From NCBI RefSeq assembly GCF_001187915.1, contig NZ_LGIU01000085.1, positions 1-64,000 of the forward strand: 64,000 bases of DNA. Reading direction: 5' to 3'. The DNA is from Arthrobacter sp. RIT-PI-e. Lineage in GTDB: Bacteria; Actinomycetota; Actinomycetes; Actinomycetales; Micrococcaceae. The translations under genes were made by a program, and so were the position numbers. Below the pieces are notes generated by a model. That model saw only the letters and a list, made by a program, of their open reading frames with translations, was not told the origin of the DNA and searched no databases. Positions 1-9,017 of this stretch are shown one piece after another (within the stretch, counting starts at the first letter, position 1; every line of letters begins with the position of its first letter).

Positions 1-867
1 GTCCACGCCGCGCTCGTTCGTGAAGTTCGCCGCGCGGCTCCCCGCGGTGAGGATTGGCACGTCGAGTTCCACCCCCACCAGGGACCAGGTGCCCGAGGAG
101 ATGTACGCGAAGCGCTCCGTCCCCGCCGGGACGGCGGCCACCGCCGACGCGGTGTCGTGCGACCCGACGGCGACGACGGCGGTGCTCCCCGGCAGTCCCG
201 CGGCCGCGGCGACGGCCGGCCGCCGCGGGCCGCTGGGGGCCCCCGGTTCCACCAGCGGCGGGAAGAGCTCCGCGGGCAGGCCGAGCGCGGGGAACAGGTC
301 CCCCGCCCCGGCGCCCCGCCGGGCGCCCAGCAGCCCCGTGGGGGAGGCGTTCGTGGCCCCGGTCCGCCGCACACCCGTCAGCCGGTACGCGAGCAGGTCC
401 GGGACCAGCAGGGCCTGCACGCCGGTGAGCGAGGGGTCGGCGGCCAGCTGGTACAGCGTGTTGAACGGCAGGAACTGCAGGCCGGTCCGTCCGTACAGTT
501 CCTCCGGGGGCACGACGGCATGGACGGCGTCGACGCCCGCCGCCGTCCGCCCGTCCCGGTAGCTGAACGGCAGGTACCGCAGGGCCCCGGCGTCGTCCAC
601 CAGCCCGTAGTCCACCGCCCAGGTGTCGATGCCGATGCTCACCACGGTGTCCCCCGCCGCGGACGCCGCCTCCGCGGCGTTCCCGAGACCGGTCACCACC
701 TCGGCGACCAGGGCCTCGACGTCCCAGCGCAGCGCCCCATCCAGGATCTGCGCACCATTGGGGAACCGGTGCACCGTCGTCAGGTGCGTACCGGTGCCCG
801 TCGTCGACCCGAGGATCACCCGCCCGGAGGAGGCGCCGATGTCGACGGCGGCGAACACGTCCGCCAC
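1..867 (-). CDS. rhaB: Rhamnulokinase, N-terminal part (cut by window edge)
   Basis: FGGY-type sugar kinase that would phosphorylate L-rhamnulose to L-rhamnulose 1-phosphate in the cytosol. About 289 residues are visible; the C-terminus lies beyond base 1. The N-terminus reads ADVFAAVDIGASSGRVILG, the phosphate-1 loop of the family. Further on come SIGIDTWAVDYGL, the ATPase-core segment GSHDTASAVAAVP and YISSGTWSLVGVE, which are typical of RhaB. Start chosen: GTG at 867, one base after the stop of the upstream aldolase gene, so the two are probably translationally coupled. It is the third gene of the rhaI-rhaEW-rhaB operon. A xylulokinase-like sugar kinase is the alternative, but the context makes rhamnulokinase much more likely. 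Confidence 0.9.
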   Translation of the reverse strand, partial: MADVFAAVDIGASSGRVILGSTTGTGTHLTTVHRFPNGAQILDGALRWDVEALVAEVVTGLGNAAEAASAAGDTVVSIGIDTWAVDYGLVDDAGALRYLPFSYRDGRTAAGVDAVHAVVPPEELYGRTGLQFLPFNTLYQLAADPSLTGVQALLVPDLLAYRLTGVRRTGATNASPTGLLGARRGAGAGDLFPALGLPAELFPPLVEPGAPSGPRRPAVAAAAGLPGSTAVVAVGSHDTASAVAAVPAGTERFAYISSGTWSLVGVELDVPILTAGSRAANFTNERGVD

Positions 868-868
868 G

Positions 869-2992
869 TCAGCGCAGGAACGCCGCGGCCACGCCCGCGT
901 CCACCGGCACGTGGAGCCCCGTGGTGTGCGAGAGCTCGGCGGAGGTGAGGACGGCGACGGCGTTGGCCACGTGCTCGGGGAGCACCTCGCGCTTGAGCAG
1001 GGTGCGCTGGGCGTAGTACTCGCCGAGCTTGTCCTCCTCCACCCCGTACACCGCCGCGCGCTTGGCGCCCCAGCCCCCGGCGAAGATGCCGGAGCCGCGC
1101 ACCACGCCGTCGGGGTTGATGCCGTTGACCCGCACGCCGTGCCCGCCGAGTTCGGCGGCGAGCAGGCGGACCTGGTGCGCCTGGTCCGCCTTCGTGGCGC
1201 TGTAGGCGATGTTGTTCGGGCCGGCGAACACGGAGTTCTTCGAGGAGATGTAGATGATGTCCCCGCCCATGTCCTGCTCGATCAATACCTTGGCAGCGGC
1301 CTGCGACACCAGGAAGGAGCCCTTCGCCATGACGTCGTGCTGCAGGTCCCAGTCCTTCTCCGTGGTCTCGAGCAGCGGCTTGGAGATGGACAGCCCGGCG
1401 TTGTTGACCACGAGGTCCAGTCCGCCGAAGGCGAGGACGGCGGCGTCCACGGCCGCCCGGACCTGGGCGGGGTCGGTGACGTCCGCCTGCACGCCGACGG
1501 CGACGTCGGGTCCGCCGAGCTCCTCGGCGACCGTGGTGGCGCTGTCGATGTTCAGGTCCGCGATCACCACGCAGGCACCCTCGGCCGCGAGCCGGGTGGC
1601 GATCGCCTTGCCGATGCCGGAGGCCGCTCCCGTCACGAGCGCGACGCGCCCGGCGTGGGACTTCGGCCTGGGCATGCGCGCGAGCTTGGCCTCCTCGAGC
1701 GCCCAGTACTCGATGCGGAACTTCTCGCTCTCCTCGATGGGGGAGTAGGTGGAGACGGCCTCGGCGCCGCGCATCACGTTGATGGCGTTGAGGTAGAACT
1801 CCCCGGCCACCCGCGCGGTCTGCTTGTTCGCGCCGAAGGAGAACATGCCGACGCCGGGCACCAGCACGATCGCGGGGTCCGCCCCGCGCATCGCGGGGGA
1901 TGGAGCCGCGTCAGCAGGGTTCCCAGGCCGAGCTTGCGAGGCGAGGGGGCTGCCGTGGCCCTCGTGCGCGTGGCGGTCGTAGTAGGCGGCGTAGTCGGCC
2001 CGGTACTCCGCGTGGAGTTCGCGCAGGCGCAGCAGGCAGCTCTCCACGTCGGCGTCCGCCGGGAGGTCGAGGACCAGCGGCTTCACCTTGGTGCGCAGGA
2101 AATGGTCCGGGCAGCTGGTGCCGAGGGCGCCGAGGCGCGGGTGCTCGGTGGAGGCGAGGAAGTCGAGCACGCGGGGATCGTCCGTGAAGTGACCCACCTG
2201 TGCCTTGTCCGTTGAGGCGAGTCCGCGGATGGTCGGGGCGAGGGCCGCGGCCTTCGCGCGGCGCTCGGCCTCGGGCAGTGCCCCGTAGCCCTCCAGAGGG
2301 GGACCGAAGGGCTCGGACGTGCCGTGCTCGGCGATGTAGCGTTCGGCGGTCTCGATGATCTCCAGCGAGTTCGCCTCGGCCTCGGCCGAGGTGTCCCCCC
2401 AGGCCGTGATGCCGTGACCGCCGAGGATCGTGCCGATGGCCTCCGGGTGGGCCCGCCTGATGGCGGCGATGTCGAGCCCGAGCTGGAAACCGGGCCGGCG
2501 CCAGGGCACCCAGAGAACCCTGGACCCGAAGATCGCCTCGGTGAGTGCCTCGCCGTCGGCCGCCGTCGCGATCGCGATGCCGGAGTCCGGGTGCAGGTGG
2601 TCCACGTGCGCGGCATCCACGAGACCATGCATGGCCGTGTCGATGGACGGCGCGGCGCCGCCCTTGCCGTGCAGCGTGTAGTCGAACGCCGCCACCATCT
2701 CGTCCTCGCGCTCCACGCCCGGATACACACCCGCGAGCGCCCGCATGCGGTCCAGGCGCAGCACGGCGAGCCCGGACTCCTGCAGGGTCCCGAGGTCCCC
2801 GCCGGAGCCCTTGACCCAGAGCAGCTCCACGTCCTCACCCGTCACGGGATCGGTGCCGACGCCCTTGGCGGAGGTGTTGCCGCCGGCGTAGTTCGTGTTC
2901 CGCTTGTCCGCACCCAACCGGTTGGAGCGCTCGATCAGCTCGGAAACGGTCCGGCCGGCGTCGTCGTTCTTCTGCCCTGTGCTCACGCTCAT
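869..2992 (-). CDS. rhaEW: Bifunctional rhamnulose-1-phosphate aldolase / short-chain dehydrogenase
   Basis: Two-domain enzyme of 707 residues. Residues about 1-400 form a class II aldolase/adducin domain (N-terminal NTNYAGGNTSAKG, HPDSGIAIATA, ILGGHGITAWGD) that should split L-rhamnulose 1-phosphate into DHAP and L-lactaldehyde. Residues about 440-707 form an SDR domain with the Rossmann motif TGAASGIG and the catalytic YSATK. In known rhamnose pathways of this architecture (RhaEW) the second domain oxidises lactaldehyde to lactate. Start chosen: ATG at 2992, which overlaps the rhaI stop as ATGA; an ATG at 3001 is the alternative. It sits mid-operon between rhaI and rhaB. The length fits the usual 680-710 residues. 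Confidence 0.93.
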   Translation of the reverse strand: MSVSTGQKNDDAGRTVSELIERSNRLGADKRNTNYAGGNTSAKGVGTDPVTGEDVELLWVKGSGGDLGTLQESGLAVLRLDRMRALAGVYPGVEREDEMVAAFDYTLHGKGGAAPSIDTAMHGLVDAAHVDHLHPDSGIAIATAADGEALTEAIFGSRVLWVPWRRPGFQLGLDIAAIRRAHPEAIGTILGGHGITAWGDTSAEAEANSLEIIETAERYIAEHGTSEPFGPPLEGYGALPEAERRAKAAALAPTIRGLASTDKAQVGHFTDDPRVLDFLASTEHPRLGALGTSCPDHFLRTKVKPLVLDLPADADVESCLLRLRELHAEYRADYAAYYDRHAHEGHGSPLASQARPGNPADAAPSPAMRGADPAIVLVPGVGMFSFGANKQTARVAGEFYLNAINVMRGAEAVSTYSPIEESEKFRIEYWALEEAKLARMPRPKSHAGRVALVTGAASGIGKAIATRLAAEGACVVIADLNIDSATTVAEELGGPDVAVGVQADVTDPAQVRAAVDAAVLAFGGLDLVVNNAGLSISKPLLETTEKDWDLQHDVMAKGSFLVSQAAAKVLIEQDMGGDIIYISSKNSVFAGPNNIAYSATKADQAHQVRLLAAELGGHGVRVNGINPDGVVRGSGIFAGGWGAKRAAVYGVEEDKLGEYYAQRTLLKREVLPEHVANAVAVLTSAELSHTTGLHVPVDAGVAAAFLR

Positions 2993-4155
2993 GCTCCCCA
3001 TCCGGCCTGCCGACCGCCCTGTCGTTCGGTGTTGATCCGGTCCTGGTACCCGCTGGCGCGGTAGGCGTCCATCGGGTCCGCCGGCAGGCCCTTCGCCTCG
3101 CGCCAGGCGGCGAGGCCGGGGCGCACATCGGTGTAGAAGGCGTCCATCACCAGGGCGTTCGCTCCGAGAACGTCGCCGGACTCCTGCGCCGCGGTCAGTG
3201 CGGGGCGGTCGATCAGCAGGGCACGCGCCGTCATCTCCTGCACGTTCAGCACCGAGCGGATCTGCCCGGGGATCTTCTCCTCGAGGTTGTGGCACTGGTC
3301 CAGCATGAGGGCGATCCCGTTCGCCGGGTCCAGGCCGCCGCCGCGCACCACCTCGGCCATGATGCGGAAGAGCTGGAACGGGTCAGCGGATCCCACGATC
3401 AGGTCGTCGTCCGCGTAGAAGCGCGAGTTGAAGTCGAAGGAGCCCAGCTTCCCGAGGCGGATCAGCTGCGCCACGATGAACTCGATGTTGGTGCCGGGGG
3501 CGTGGTGCCCGGTGTCCAGGCACACCAGTGCCTTCTCGCCGAGCTGCAGGCAGTGGGCGTAGGAGGTACCCCAGTCGGGGACGTCCGTGTGGTAGAACGC
3601 CGGCTCGAAGAACTTGTACTCGAGCACCAGGCGCTGGTTCTCCCCGAGGCGGTCGTAGACCTTCCGCAGGGAGTCCTGGAGCCGGTCCTGCCGGGAGCGC
3701 ATGTCGCCCTGACCGGGGTAGTTGGTGCCGTCCGCGAGCCAGATCTTCAGGTCACGCGACCCGGTGACGCCCATGATGTCGATGCACTCGTACATGTGGT
3801 CGATCGCCTTGTTCCGCACCATGGCGTCGCTGTGGGTGAGGCTGCCGAACTTGTAATCGTCGTCCTGGAACGTGTTGCTGTTGACGGTGCCGAGCTTCAT
3901 CCCGTGATCGGCGGCGTAGGAGGCCAGTGCACCGTAGTCGTCCACGCGGTCCCACGGGATGTGCAGGGCCACGCTGGGTGCCAGGCCGGTCAGCTCGTGC
4001 ACCGTGGCGGCGTCGGCGATCTTCTCGTGCACCGTGCGGGGCGTGCCCGGGGTGGCGAAGACCTTGAACCGGGTTCCCGAGTTGCCGTACGCCCACGAGG
4101 GCACTTCGATGGCGAGCTGGTCCAGCTCCGTGGCGATGTCGTCGATGACAGTCAT
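2989..4155 (-). CDS. rhaI: L-rhamnose isomerase
   Basis: 388-residue TIM-barrel, metal-dependent ketol isomerase converting L-rhamnose to L-rhamnulose in the cytosol. It is of the RhaI type found in Pseudomonas stutzeri and actinobacteria, not the E. coli RhaA type. The N-terminus reads EVPSWAYGNSGTRFKVF and the core contains LEYKFFEPAFYHTDVPDWG and CLDTGHHAPGTNIEF, whose acidic and His residues are the expected metal ligands. A GGAGAG ribosome site precedes ATG 4155. It is the first gene of the operon, directly downstream of the operator at 4218-4250, and its stop overlaps the start of rhaEW. Confidence 0.95.
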   Translation of the reverse strand: MTVIDDIATELDQLAIEVPSWAYGNSGTRFKVFATPGTPRTVHEKIADAATVHELTGLAPSVALHIPWDRVDDYGALASYAADHGMKLGTVNSNTFQDDDYKFGSLTHSDAMVRNKAIDHMYECIDIMGVTGSRDLKIWLADGTNYPGQGDMRSRQDRLQDSLRKVYDRLGENQRLVLEYKFFEPAFYHTDVPDWGTSYAHCLQLGEKALVCLDTGHHAPGTNIEFIVAQLIRLGKLGSFDFNSRFYADDDLIVGSADPFQLFRIMAEVVRGGGLDPANGIALMLDQCHNLEEKIPGQIRSVLNVQEMTARALLIDRPALTAAQESGDVLGANALVMDAFYTDVRPGLAAWREAKGLPADPMDAYRASGYQDRINTERQGGRQAGWGA

Positions 4156-4217
4156 GTTCTCTCCGGCGCGATATGTCGTGGATCCTCCTCCCGGCCGAGC
4201 CGGAAGAAGGAGAATGT

Positions 4218-4250
4218 GCTTTGAATCGTTTCATTAGCACGTTTCAAAGC
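4218..4250. promoter_or_regulatory. LacI-family operator between rhaI and the regulator
   Basis: Perfect 8-bp inverted repeat GCTTTGAA (4218-4225) / TTCAAAGC (4243-4250). Inside it lies a classical LacI-type site TGAATCGTTTCA (4222-4233), followed by a second half-conserved site centred on the CG at 4240-4241, 13 bp away. It lies 63 bp upstream of the rhaI ATG and 77 bp upstream of the regulator ATG, so it can serve both divergent genes. The 12-mer is repeated exactly, in the other orientation, upstream of lldD at 20463-20474. Confidence 0.85.
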
Positions 4251-4326
4251 TATCCTTGCTCCTGAACGAGTGTCAACAGTCCCGCAGGCATTCCTGCATG
4301 CGGCGCATCAGGATCCCGAGGTGACG

Positions 4327-5358
4327 ATGAGCAGTCGGCCGGTCAGCATCAAGGACGTCGCCGACCGCGCGGGGGTGGCGGTGGGCACCGTGTCCAACGT
4401 GCTCAACCACCCCGCGCGGGTCTCGGACACCACCCGGTCCCGCGTGCAGAGCGCGATCGACGAGCTGGGCTTCGTGCGGAACGACGCCGCCCGTCAGCTC
4501 CGCGCGGGCCAGAGCCGGACCATCGGGCTGATCGTGCTCGACGTCGGCAATCCCTTCTTCTCCTCGCTGGCCCGGGCGGCCGAGGACTGCGCCGCCGAGA
4601 ACGGCAGCACCGTGGTGCTGGGCGACAGCGGGCAGGATCCCGGGCGGGAGGCGCGGTACCTCGACGTCTTCGAGCAGCAGCGGGTGCAGGGGATGCTCGT
4701 CTCGCCGGTCGGCGACCTCGGCGTGCGGATCGACGAGCTGCGCGGGCGTGGCACACCCGTGGTGCTCGTGGACCGGGTGGACCCGCAGGCGCGGTGCAGC
4801 TCGGTGTCCGTGGACGACGTCGCCGGCGGGTACCTGGCCGTGCGGCACCTGCTGGACGCCGGCCGGCGCCGCATCGTCTTCGTGGGTGCGCGTGCCGGGT
4901 ACCGTCAGGTGACCGATCGCCTCACCGGTGCCCGGCAGGCGGTCGGGGAGTGTGCGGGCGCCGTGCTCGAGGTGCTCGAGGCGGAGGACATGACCGTCCT
5001 CGCGGGCCGGGAGGTGGGCGAGGTGGTCGCCCGGCGCTCGCCCGCCGAGCTCCCCGACGGCATCTTCTGCGCCAACGATCTGCTGGCCATCGGTGTCATG
5101 CAGGCGGCGCTGCTGATCCGGGACCTGCGCGTCCCCGAGGACCTCGCCCTGATCGGCTACGACGACATCGACTTCGCCACCTCCACCGTGGTGCCCCTGA
5201 CGAGTGTCCGCAAGCCCACGGAGCTGATGGGGCGCACCGCCGTCGAGCTCCTGCTGGAGCAGATCGAGGACCCGGACTCACCGCGGCGGCAGGTGGTCTT
5301 CCACCCAGAGCTCGTGGAACGCGGCAGCACGACGGCGCTCATCACGGCCGCCGGCTGA
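4327..5358 (+). CDS. LacI-family regulator of rhamnose use
   Basis: 343-residue LacI/GalR repressor. The N-terminal helix-turn-helix (VSIKDVADRAGVAVGTVSNV, residues about 5-25) and hinge helix are followed by a periplasmic-binding-protein-like sugar domain with GLIVLDVGNPFFSSLARA, a DRVDPQ segment and IGYDDIDFATSTVVPLTSV near the C-terminus. ATG 4327 was chosen because a GAGG ribosome site lies 6-7 nt upstream; GTG codons at 4321 and 4270 are in frame but would put extra residues before the conserved start. It is divergent from rhaI, and the shared intergenic operator suggests it represses the operon, itself and probably lldD. The effector (rhamnose or rhamnulose) is inferred from context. 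Confidence 0.92.
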   Translation: MSSRPVSIKDVADRAGVAVGTVSNVLNHPARVSDTTRSRVQSAIDELGFVRNDAARQLRAGQSRTIGLIVLDVGNPFFSSLARAAEDCAAENGSTVVLGDSGQDPGREARYLDVFEQQRVQGMLVSPVGDLGVRIDELRGRGTPVVLVDRVDPQARCSSVSVDDVAGGYLAVRHLLDAGRRRIVFVGARAGYRQVTDRLTGARQAVGECAGAVLEVLEAEDMTVLAGREVGEVVARRSPAELPDGIFCANDLLAIGVMQAALLIRDLRVPEDLALIGYDDIDFATSTVVPLTSVRKPTELMGRTAVELLLEQIEDPDSPRRQVVFHPELVERGSTTALITAAG

Positions 5359-5376
5359 CGTCAATTGGACCACTGG

Positions 5377-5394
5377 GCGTGGAGATCTCCACGC
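5377..5394. repeat. 18-bp perfect palindrome upstream of rhaM
   Basis: GCGTGGAGA followed by its exact complement, with no spacer, in the 58-bp gap between the LacI gene and rhaM. It could be a weak attenuating hairpin or a protein site. There is no T-tract. Confidence 0.5.
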
Positions 5395-5416
5395 TCCCCC
5401 TCATGGAAGGAACCCC

Positions 5417-5749
5417 ATGGAACGCGTGTGCTTCCAGCTGCAGGTCAAGATCGAGCGCATCGCCGAGTACCGCGAGCGCCACCGGGCGATCTGGCCGGAG
5501 ATGGCCCGGGCGCTGAAGGACACGGGGTGGCACAACTACTCCCTGTTCCTGCGCCCGGACGGTCTGCTGATCGGGTACGTGGAGTCCGAGGACTTCGCGG
5601 CCGCCCAGGCCGCCATGGCCGCGACCGACGTCAATGCCCGGTGGCAGGCGGAGATGGGCGAGTTCTTCGTGGCCCTCGACGGTCGCCCCGACGAGGGGTT
5701 CCTCCGCCTCGAGGAGGTCTTCCACCTCGAGGACCAGCTGGAACGCTGA
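5417..5749 (+). CDS. rhaM: L-rhamnose mutarotase
   Basis: 110 residues, the usual length of RhaM. It interconverts alpha- and beta-L-rhamnopyranose, supplying the anomer used by the isomerase. The family signature EYRERHRAIWPEM is present with the catalytic His at residue 22, followed by GWHNYSLFLRPDGLLIGYVE and the C-terminal LEEVFHLE. A GGAAGGAA ribosome site precedes ATG 5417. It lies 58 bp downstream of the LacI gene in the same direction, so the two are probably co-transcribed. Confidence 0.94.
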   Translation: MERVCFQLQVKIERIAEYRERHRAIWPEMARALKDTGWHNYSLFLRPDGLLIGYVESEDFAAAQAAMAATDVNARWQAEMGEFFVALDGRPDEGFLRLEEVFHLEDQLER

Positions 5750-5768
5750 CCGGCGGTCCCGCGAGGAC

Positions 5769-8246
5769 CTACGGGACGGTGATCCGTGGGATGGACGCCG
5801 TGATCAGCGACCCGTCCGCGCGTCGCGTCCCGGCGATGTCCTTGGTGGACGGGGCGCCCCGCAGCCGCGGGCCCTGGTGGGGGAGAGGAACCGTCACCGG
5901 GGCATCCATGCGCACGTGCACCGGAGCACCGTGGACCGAGACGTCGACGGCGTCGCCGGCCTCCACGGTCAGGGTGATCGCCTGCTGCGTCACCTCGGCG
6001 CGCAGCCGCGTGCCGCGCAGGGTCACCCGGAACCTGATGCGGCTCCAGGTCTCGGGCAGACGCGGCTCGAAGGTGATGCGCCCGCCGTGGTCGCGCATGC
6101 CGCCGAAGCCGTACACCATCGCGCTCCAGATCCCACCGGTCGAGGCGACGTGCACGCCGTCGGAGGTGTTCCGGTGGAGGTCGGCGAGATCCACGTACAG
6201 CGAGGACACGAAGTACTTGAGGGCGAGGTCCTGGTACCCCACCTCGGACGCGATGATCGACTGCACCACGGCCGAGAGCGTGGAGTCCCCCGTGGTGAGG
6301 GCCTCGTAGTACTCGAAGTCCGAGCGCTTCTGCTCCGCGGTGAACTCGTCGCCCATCAGGTGCAGCGCGAGGACGACGTCGGCCTGCTTGAGCACCTGGA
6401 AGCGGTAGATCACGAGCGGGTGGTAGTGCAGGAGCAGCGGACGCTTGTCCGCGGGCGTGTGCTCCAGGTCCCACAGCTCCTTCTCGAGGAACGCCGCGTC
6501 CTGGGGGTGGATGCCGGCCCGCTCGTCGAAGGGGATGTGCATCTTGTCGGCGGCCAGTATCCAGTCGCTGAGCTCCTCCTCACGCAACTGCAGGCGCGAG
6601 ACCATCCTGGCGTGGGCGACGGCGTCGACGGCCCGGAGCCGTTCCACGGCGCGGGCGGCCGAGCGGAGGTTCGCCCGTGCCATCACATTGGTGTAGAGGT
6701 TGTCGTTCACCACGGTGGTGTACTCGTCGGGTCCGGTCACCCCGTGGATGTGGAAGTTGTCGTCCCCGTTGCTGCGCCAGAAGCCGAGGTCGGCCCACAT
6801 GCGCGCAGTCTCGACGAGGATGTCGATCGCCCCGCGGGTCAGGAAGTCCTCGTCGCCGGTGGCGGCCACGTACTGCATCAGGGCGTAGGAGATGTCGGCG
6901 TCGATGTGGTACTGCGCGGTACTGGCGGCGTAGTAGGCCGAGGACTCCTGGCCGTTGATGGTGCGCCACGGGAACAGCGCCCCGTGCTGGTTGAGCTCGG
7001 CGGCACGGGCGCGCGCCGGTTCGAGCATGCTCTGGCGGAAGCGCAGGGCGTTGCGTGCCACCACCGGTGCGGTGTAGCTGAGGAACGGCAGCACGTACAC
7101 CTCCGTGTCCCAGAAGTAGTGGCCCCCGTACCCGGACCCGGTGACGCCCTTCGCGGCGACGCCCCCGCCGTCGGTCCGCGCGGTGGCCTGCGCGAGCTGG
7201 AACAGGTTCCACCGCACGGCCTGCTGGACGGCGGGCTGGTCCTCCACCTCGACGTCGGAGCGCGCCCAGAAGTCGTTCAGCCACGCACGCTGCTTCCGGT
7301 ACTGCTCGTCCAGGGGCGTCTCGCGGGCGCGGTCGAGCGTGCGGCGGCAGCGGTCGGCGAGCTCCCGCACCGGGACGCCGCTGGAGGTGTGGTACGAGAT
7401 GTGCTTGACGAGCCGCACAGGGCGTCCCGGCTTCGCCTTGATCCGGTAGACGTGCTTCGCGAGGTCGTCCTCGAGGAAGGAGTCCTCCTGCCACTCGTTG
7501 TTCGTGACGAGCCGGTGCTCCACCGCGCACGCGATGGTCATCGTGGAGTTGGTGGTGCTGTAACCGAGGAGGTAGCGGGAGTCCTCGAGGCACTTGAGCC
7601 GCGGCTGGAGGACCCGGTCGCGGAAGGACTCCGCCCTGCGCGGGTCGAAGGCCCCCTGCTCCGCGACGGCTGCCACATGGTACTCGTCCACGGCGTCCTG
7701 CCGGTTGAGGATCTGGCTGGAGATGAGCACGGACGCCTCGGCGTCGAGCATCTCGACCTCGTAGTCGATGACGGCCAGGTGACGGTCCGTGAAGGAGACC
7801 AGGCGGCGTGAGCGGACCAGGACGTGCTTGCCCGAGGGCGTACGCCATTCGAGCTCACGGACCAGGACGCCGTCGGCGAAGTCCAACCGCCGCGAATGGC
7901 GGAGGATGTCCGCCTCCGTCAGCACGAACGCCTCGTCGTCGATGTACAGGCGGATGATCTTGGCGTCGGGGACGTTGACGATGGTCTGCCCCACGCGCGC
8001 GAAACCGAACGCCTCCTCCGCGTGCTGGATGGGCCACGTCTCGTGGAACCCGTTGATGAAGCTCCCGGACGCGTACGCGTCGCGGCCCTCGTCGAGATTG
8101 CCGCGGAGTCCGAGGTAACCGTTGCCCACGCAGAACAGGGTCTCGTTGCGGCCCTGGAGCGCGGGGTCGAACTCCGCCTCGACGAGCGCCCACTCGTCCA
8201 CGGGGAAGTGACTGCGGTCGAGTGGATCGGAGGTGATCAGATTCAT
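5769..8246 (-). CDS. Glycoside hydrolase family 65 disaccharide phosphorylase
   Basis: 825-residue GH65 enzyme, likely a cytosolic phosphorylase that splits an alpha-linked glucose disaccharide (trehalose, maltose, kojibiose or nigerose) with phosphate to give beta-glucose 1-phosphate. It begins MNLITSDPLDRSHFPVDEW and has the N-terminal beta-sandwich entry FCVGNGYLGLRGNLDEG. The catalytic-acid motif GVTGPDEYTTVVNDN places the Glu near residue 508. The (alpha/alpha)6 barrel includes GYGGHYFWDTEVYVLPF and the phosphate-binding region near TGGIWSAMVYGFGG. The partner pgmB lies 16 bp upstream, as expected for a phosphorylase. No clear ribosome site precedes ATG 8246, so coupling to pgmB is likely. 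Substrate cannot be told from sequence alone. Confidence 0.92.
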   Translation of the reverse strand: MNLITSDPLDRSHFPVDEWALVEAEFDPALQGRNETLFCVGNGYLGLRGNLDEGRDAYASGSFINGFHETWPIQHAEEAFGFARVGQTIVNVPDAKIIRLYIDDEAFVLTEADILRHSRRLDFADGVLVRELEWRTPSGKHVLVRSRRLVSFTDRHLAVIDYEVEMLDAEASVLISSQILNRQDAVDEYHVAAVAEQGAFDPRRAESFRDRVLQPRLKCLEDSRYLLGYSTTNSTMTIACAVEHRLVTNNEWQEDSFLEDDLAKHVYRIKAKPGRPVRLVKHISYHTSSGVPVRELADRCRRTLDRARETPLDEQYRKQRAWLNDFWARSDVEVEDQPAVQQAVRWNLFQLAQATARTDGGGVAAKGVTGSGYGGHYFWDTEVYVLPFLSYTAPVVARNALRFRQSMLEPARARAAELNQHGALFPWRTINGQESSAYYAASTAQYHIDADISYALMQYVAATGDEDFLTRGAIDILVETARMWADLGFWRSNGDDNFHIHGVTGPDEYTTVVNDNLYTNVMARANLRSAARAVERLRAVDAVAHARMVSRLQLREEELSDWILAADKMHIPFDERAGIHPQDAAFLEKELWDLEHTPADKRPLLLHYHPLVIYRFQVLKQADVVLALHLMGDEFTAEQKRSDFEYYEALTTGDSTLSAVVQSIIASEVGYQDLALKYFVSSLYVDLADLHRNTSDGVHVASTGGIWSAMVYGFGGMRDHGGRITFEPRLPETWSRIRFRVTLRGTRLRAEVTQQAITLTVEAGDAVDVSVHGAPVHVRMDAPVTVPLPHQGPRLRGAPSTKDIAGTRRADGSLITASIPRITVP

Positions 8247-8262
8247 GGAGTGCGATCCCGGA

Positions 8263-9017
8263 CTAGGAGGTGGGGGCTGCAGGGAGGAGGGGAACGAACT
8301 CGCCGAGGTCGTCGACGACGACGTCGGCGCCATGGCTGAGCAGGGTCTCGGCGCCCACGCCGCGATCCACCCCGACCACGAGGCCGAAGCCGCCGGCCCG
8401 GCCCGACTCCCCCCCGGCGGGGCGTCCTCGATCACCGCGCAGGCGGCGGCCGGGGGGCCGGGGAGCTCCGCCGCATAGGCGTAGGTGTCCGGGGCGGGTT
8501 TGCCCGCCATGCCGCGTTCGGCGGCGACGAGGCCGTCCACCACCACCGTGAACCGGTGCCGGAGGTCCGCGGCCTCGAGGACGGCGACGCCGTTGCGCGA
8601 GCTCGTGACCACGGCGATCTGGAGGCCGTGGGCCACGGCCGCGTCGAGGAGTGCCACGGAGCCCGGGTACGCGGTGACGCCCTCCTCGCGCAGCGTGCGG
8701 TTGAACACGGCGTTCTTCCGGTTGCCCAGTCCGCAGACGGTCTCGCGGTCCGGTGGGTCGTCCGGGAGGCCCGCCGGCAGCGACACACCGCGTGAGGCCA
8801 GGAACGCGCGCACGCCGTCGTAGCGGGGGCGTCCGTCGATGTACGTGAAGTAGTCGCTGTCCGTGTAGGCCCCGGATTCCGCGGTGACCGCGTGGTCGTC
8901 GAACAGCTGTGACCAGGCCCGCATGTGCACCTCGGCGGTGGGCGTGAGTACGCCGTCGAGATCGAAGAGGAGCGCCTCGAGCGGTGCGAGGCGGCTCGAG
9001 AGGGGAGATGACGGCAC
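8263..9017 (-). pseudogene. pgmB: Beta-phosphoglucomutase, one-base frameshift
   Basis: HAD-superfamily mutase that would convert beta-glucose 1-phosphate from the GH65 enzyme to glucose 6-phosphate. HAD motifs are in order: LLFDLDGVLTP, VVTSSRNG, MAGKPAPDTY and VIEDAP. After VIEDAP the frame is lost at a run of seven C (plus strand 8409-8415). Adding one base restores GRAGGFGLVVGVDRGVG and a normal stop at 8263, giving 251 residues, the family length. Start chosen: GTG 9017; it has only a weak ribosome site, and a GTG at 9176 is an alternative. Without the extra base the frame runs on into the GH65 gene. Sequencing error or recent mutation cannot be separated here. Confidence 0.85.

Noticed and set aside
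623-2215. Long plus-strand frame opposite rhaEW
   Set aside because: No family motifs and lies entirely against a well-supported gene.
5634-7811. A long 725-residue open frame opposite the GH65 gene
   Set aside because: Antisense frame of a GC-rich gene with no motifs and Arg/Gly/Val-rich composition; a shadow of the real gene.
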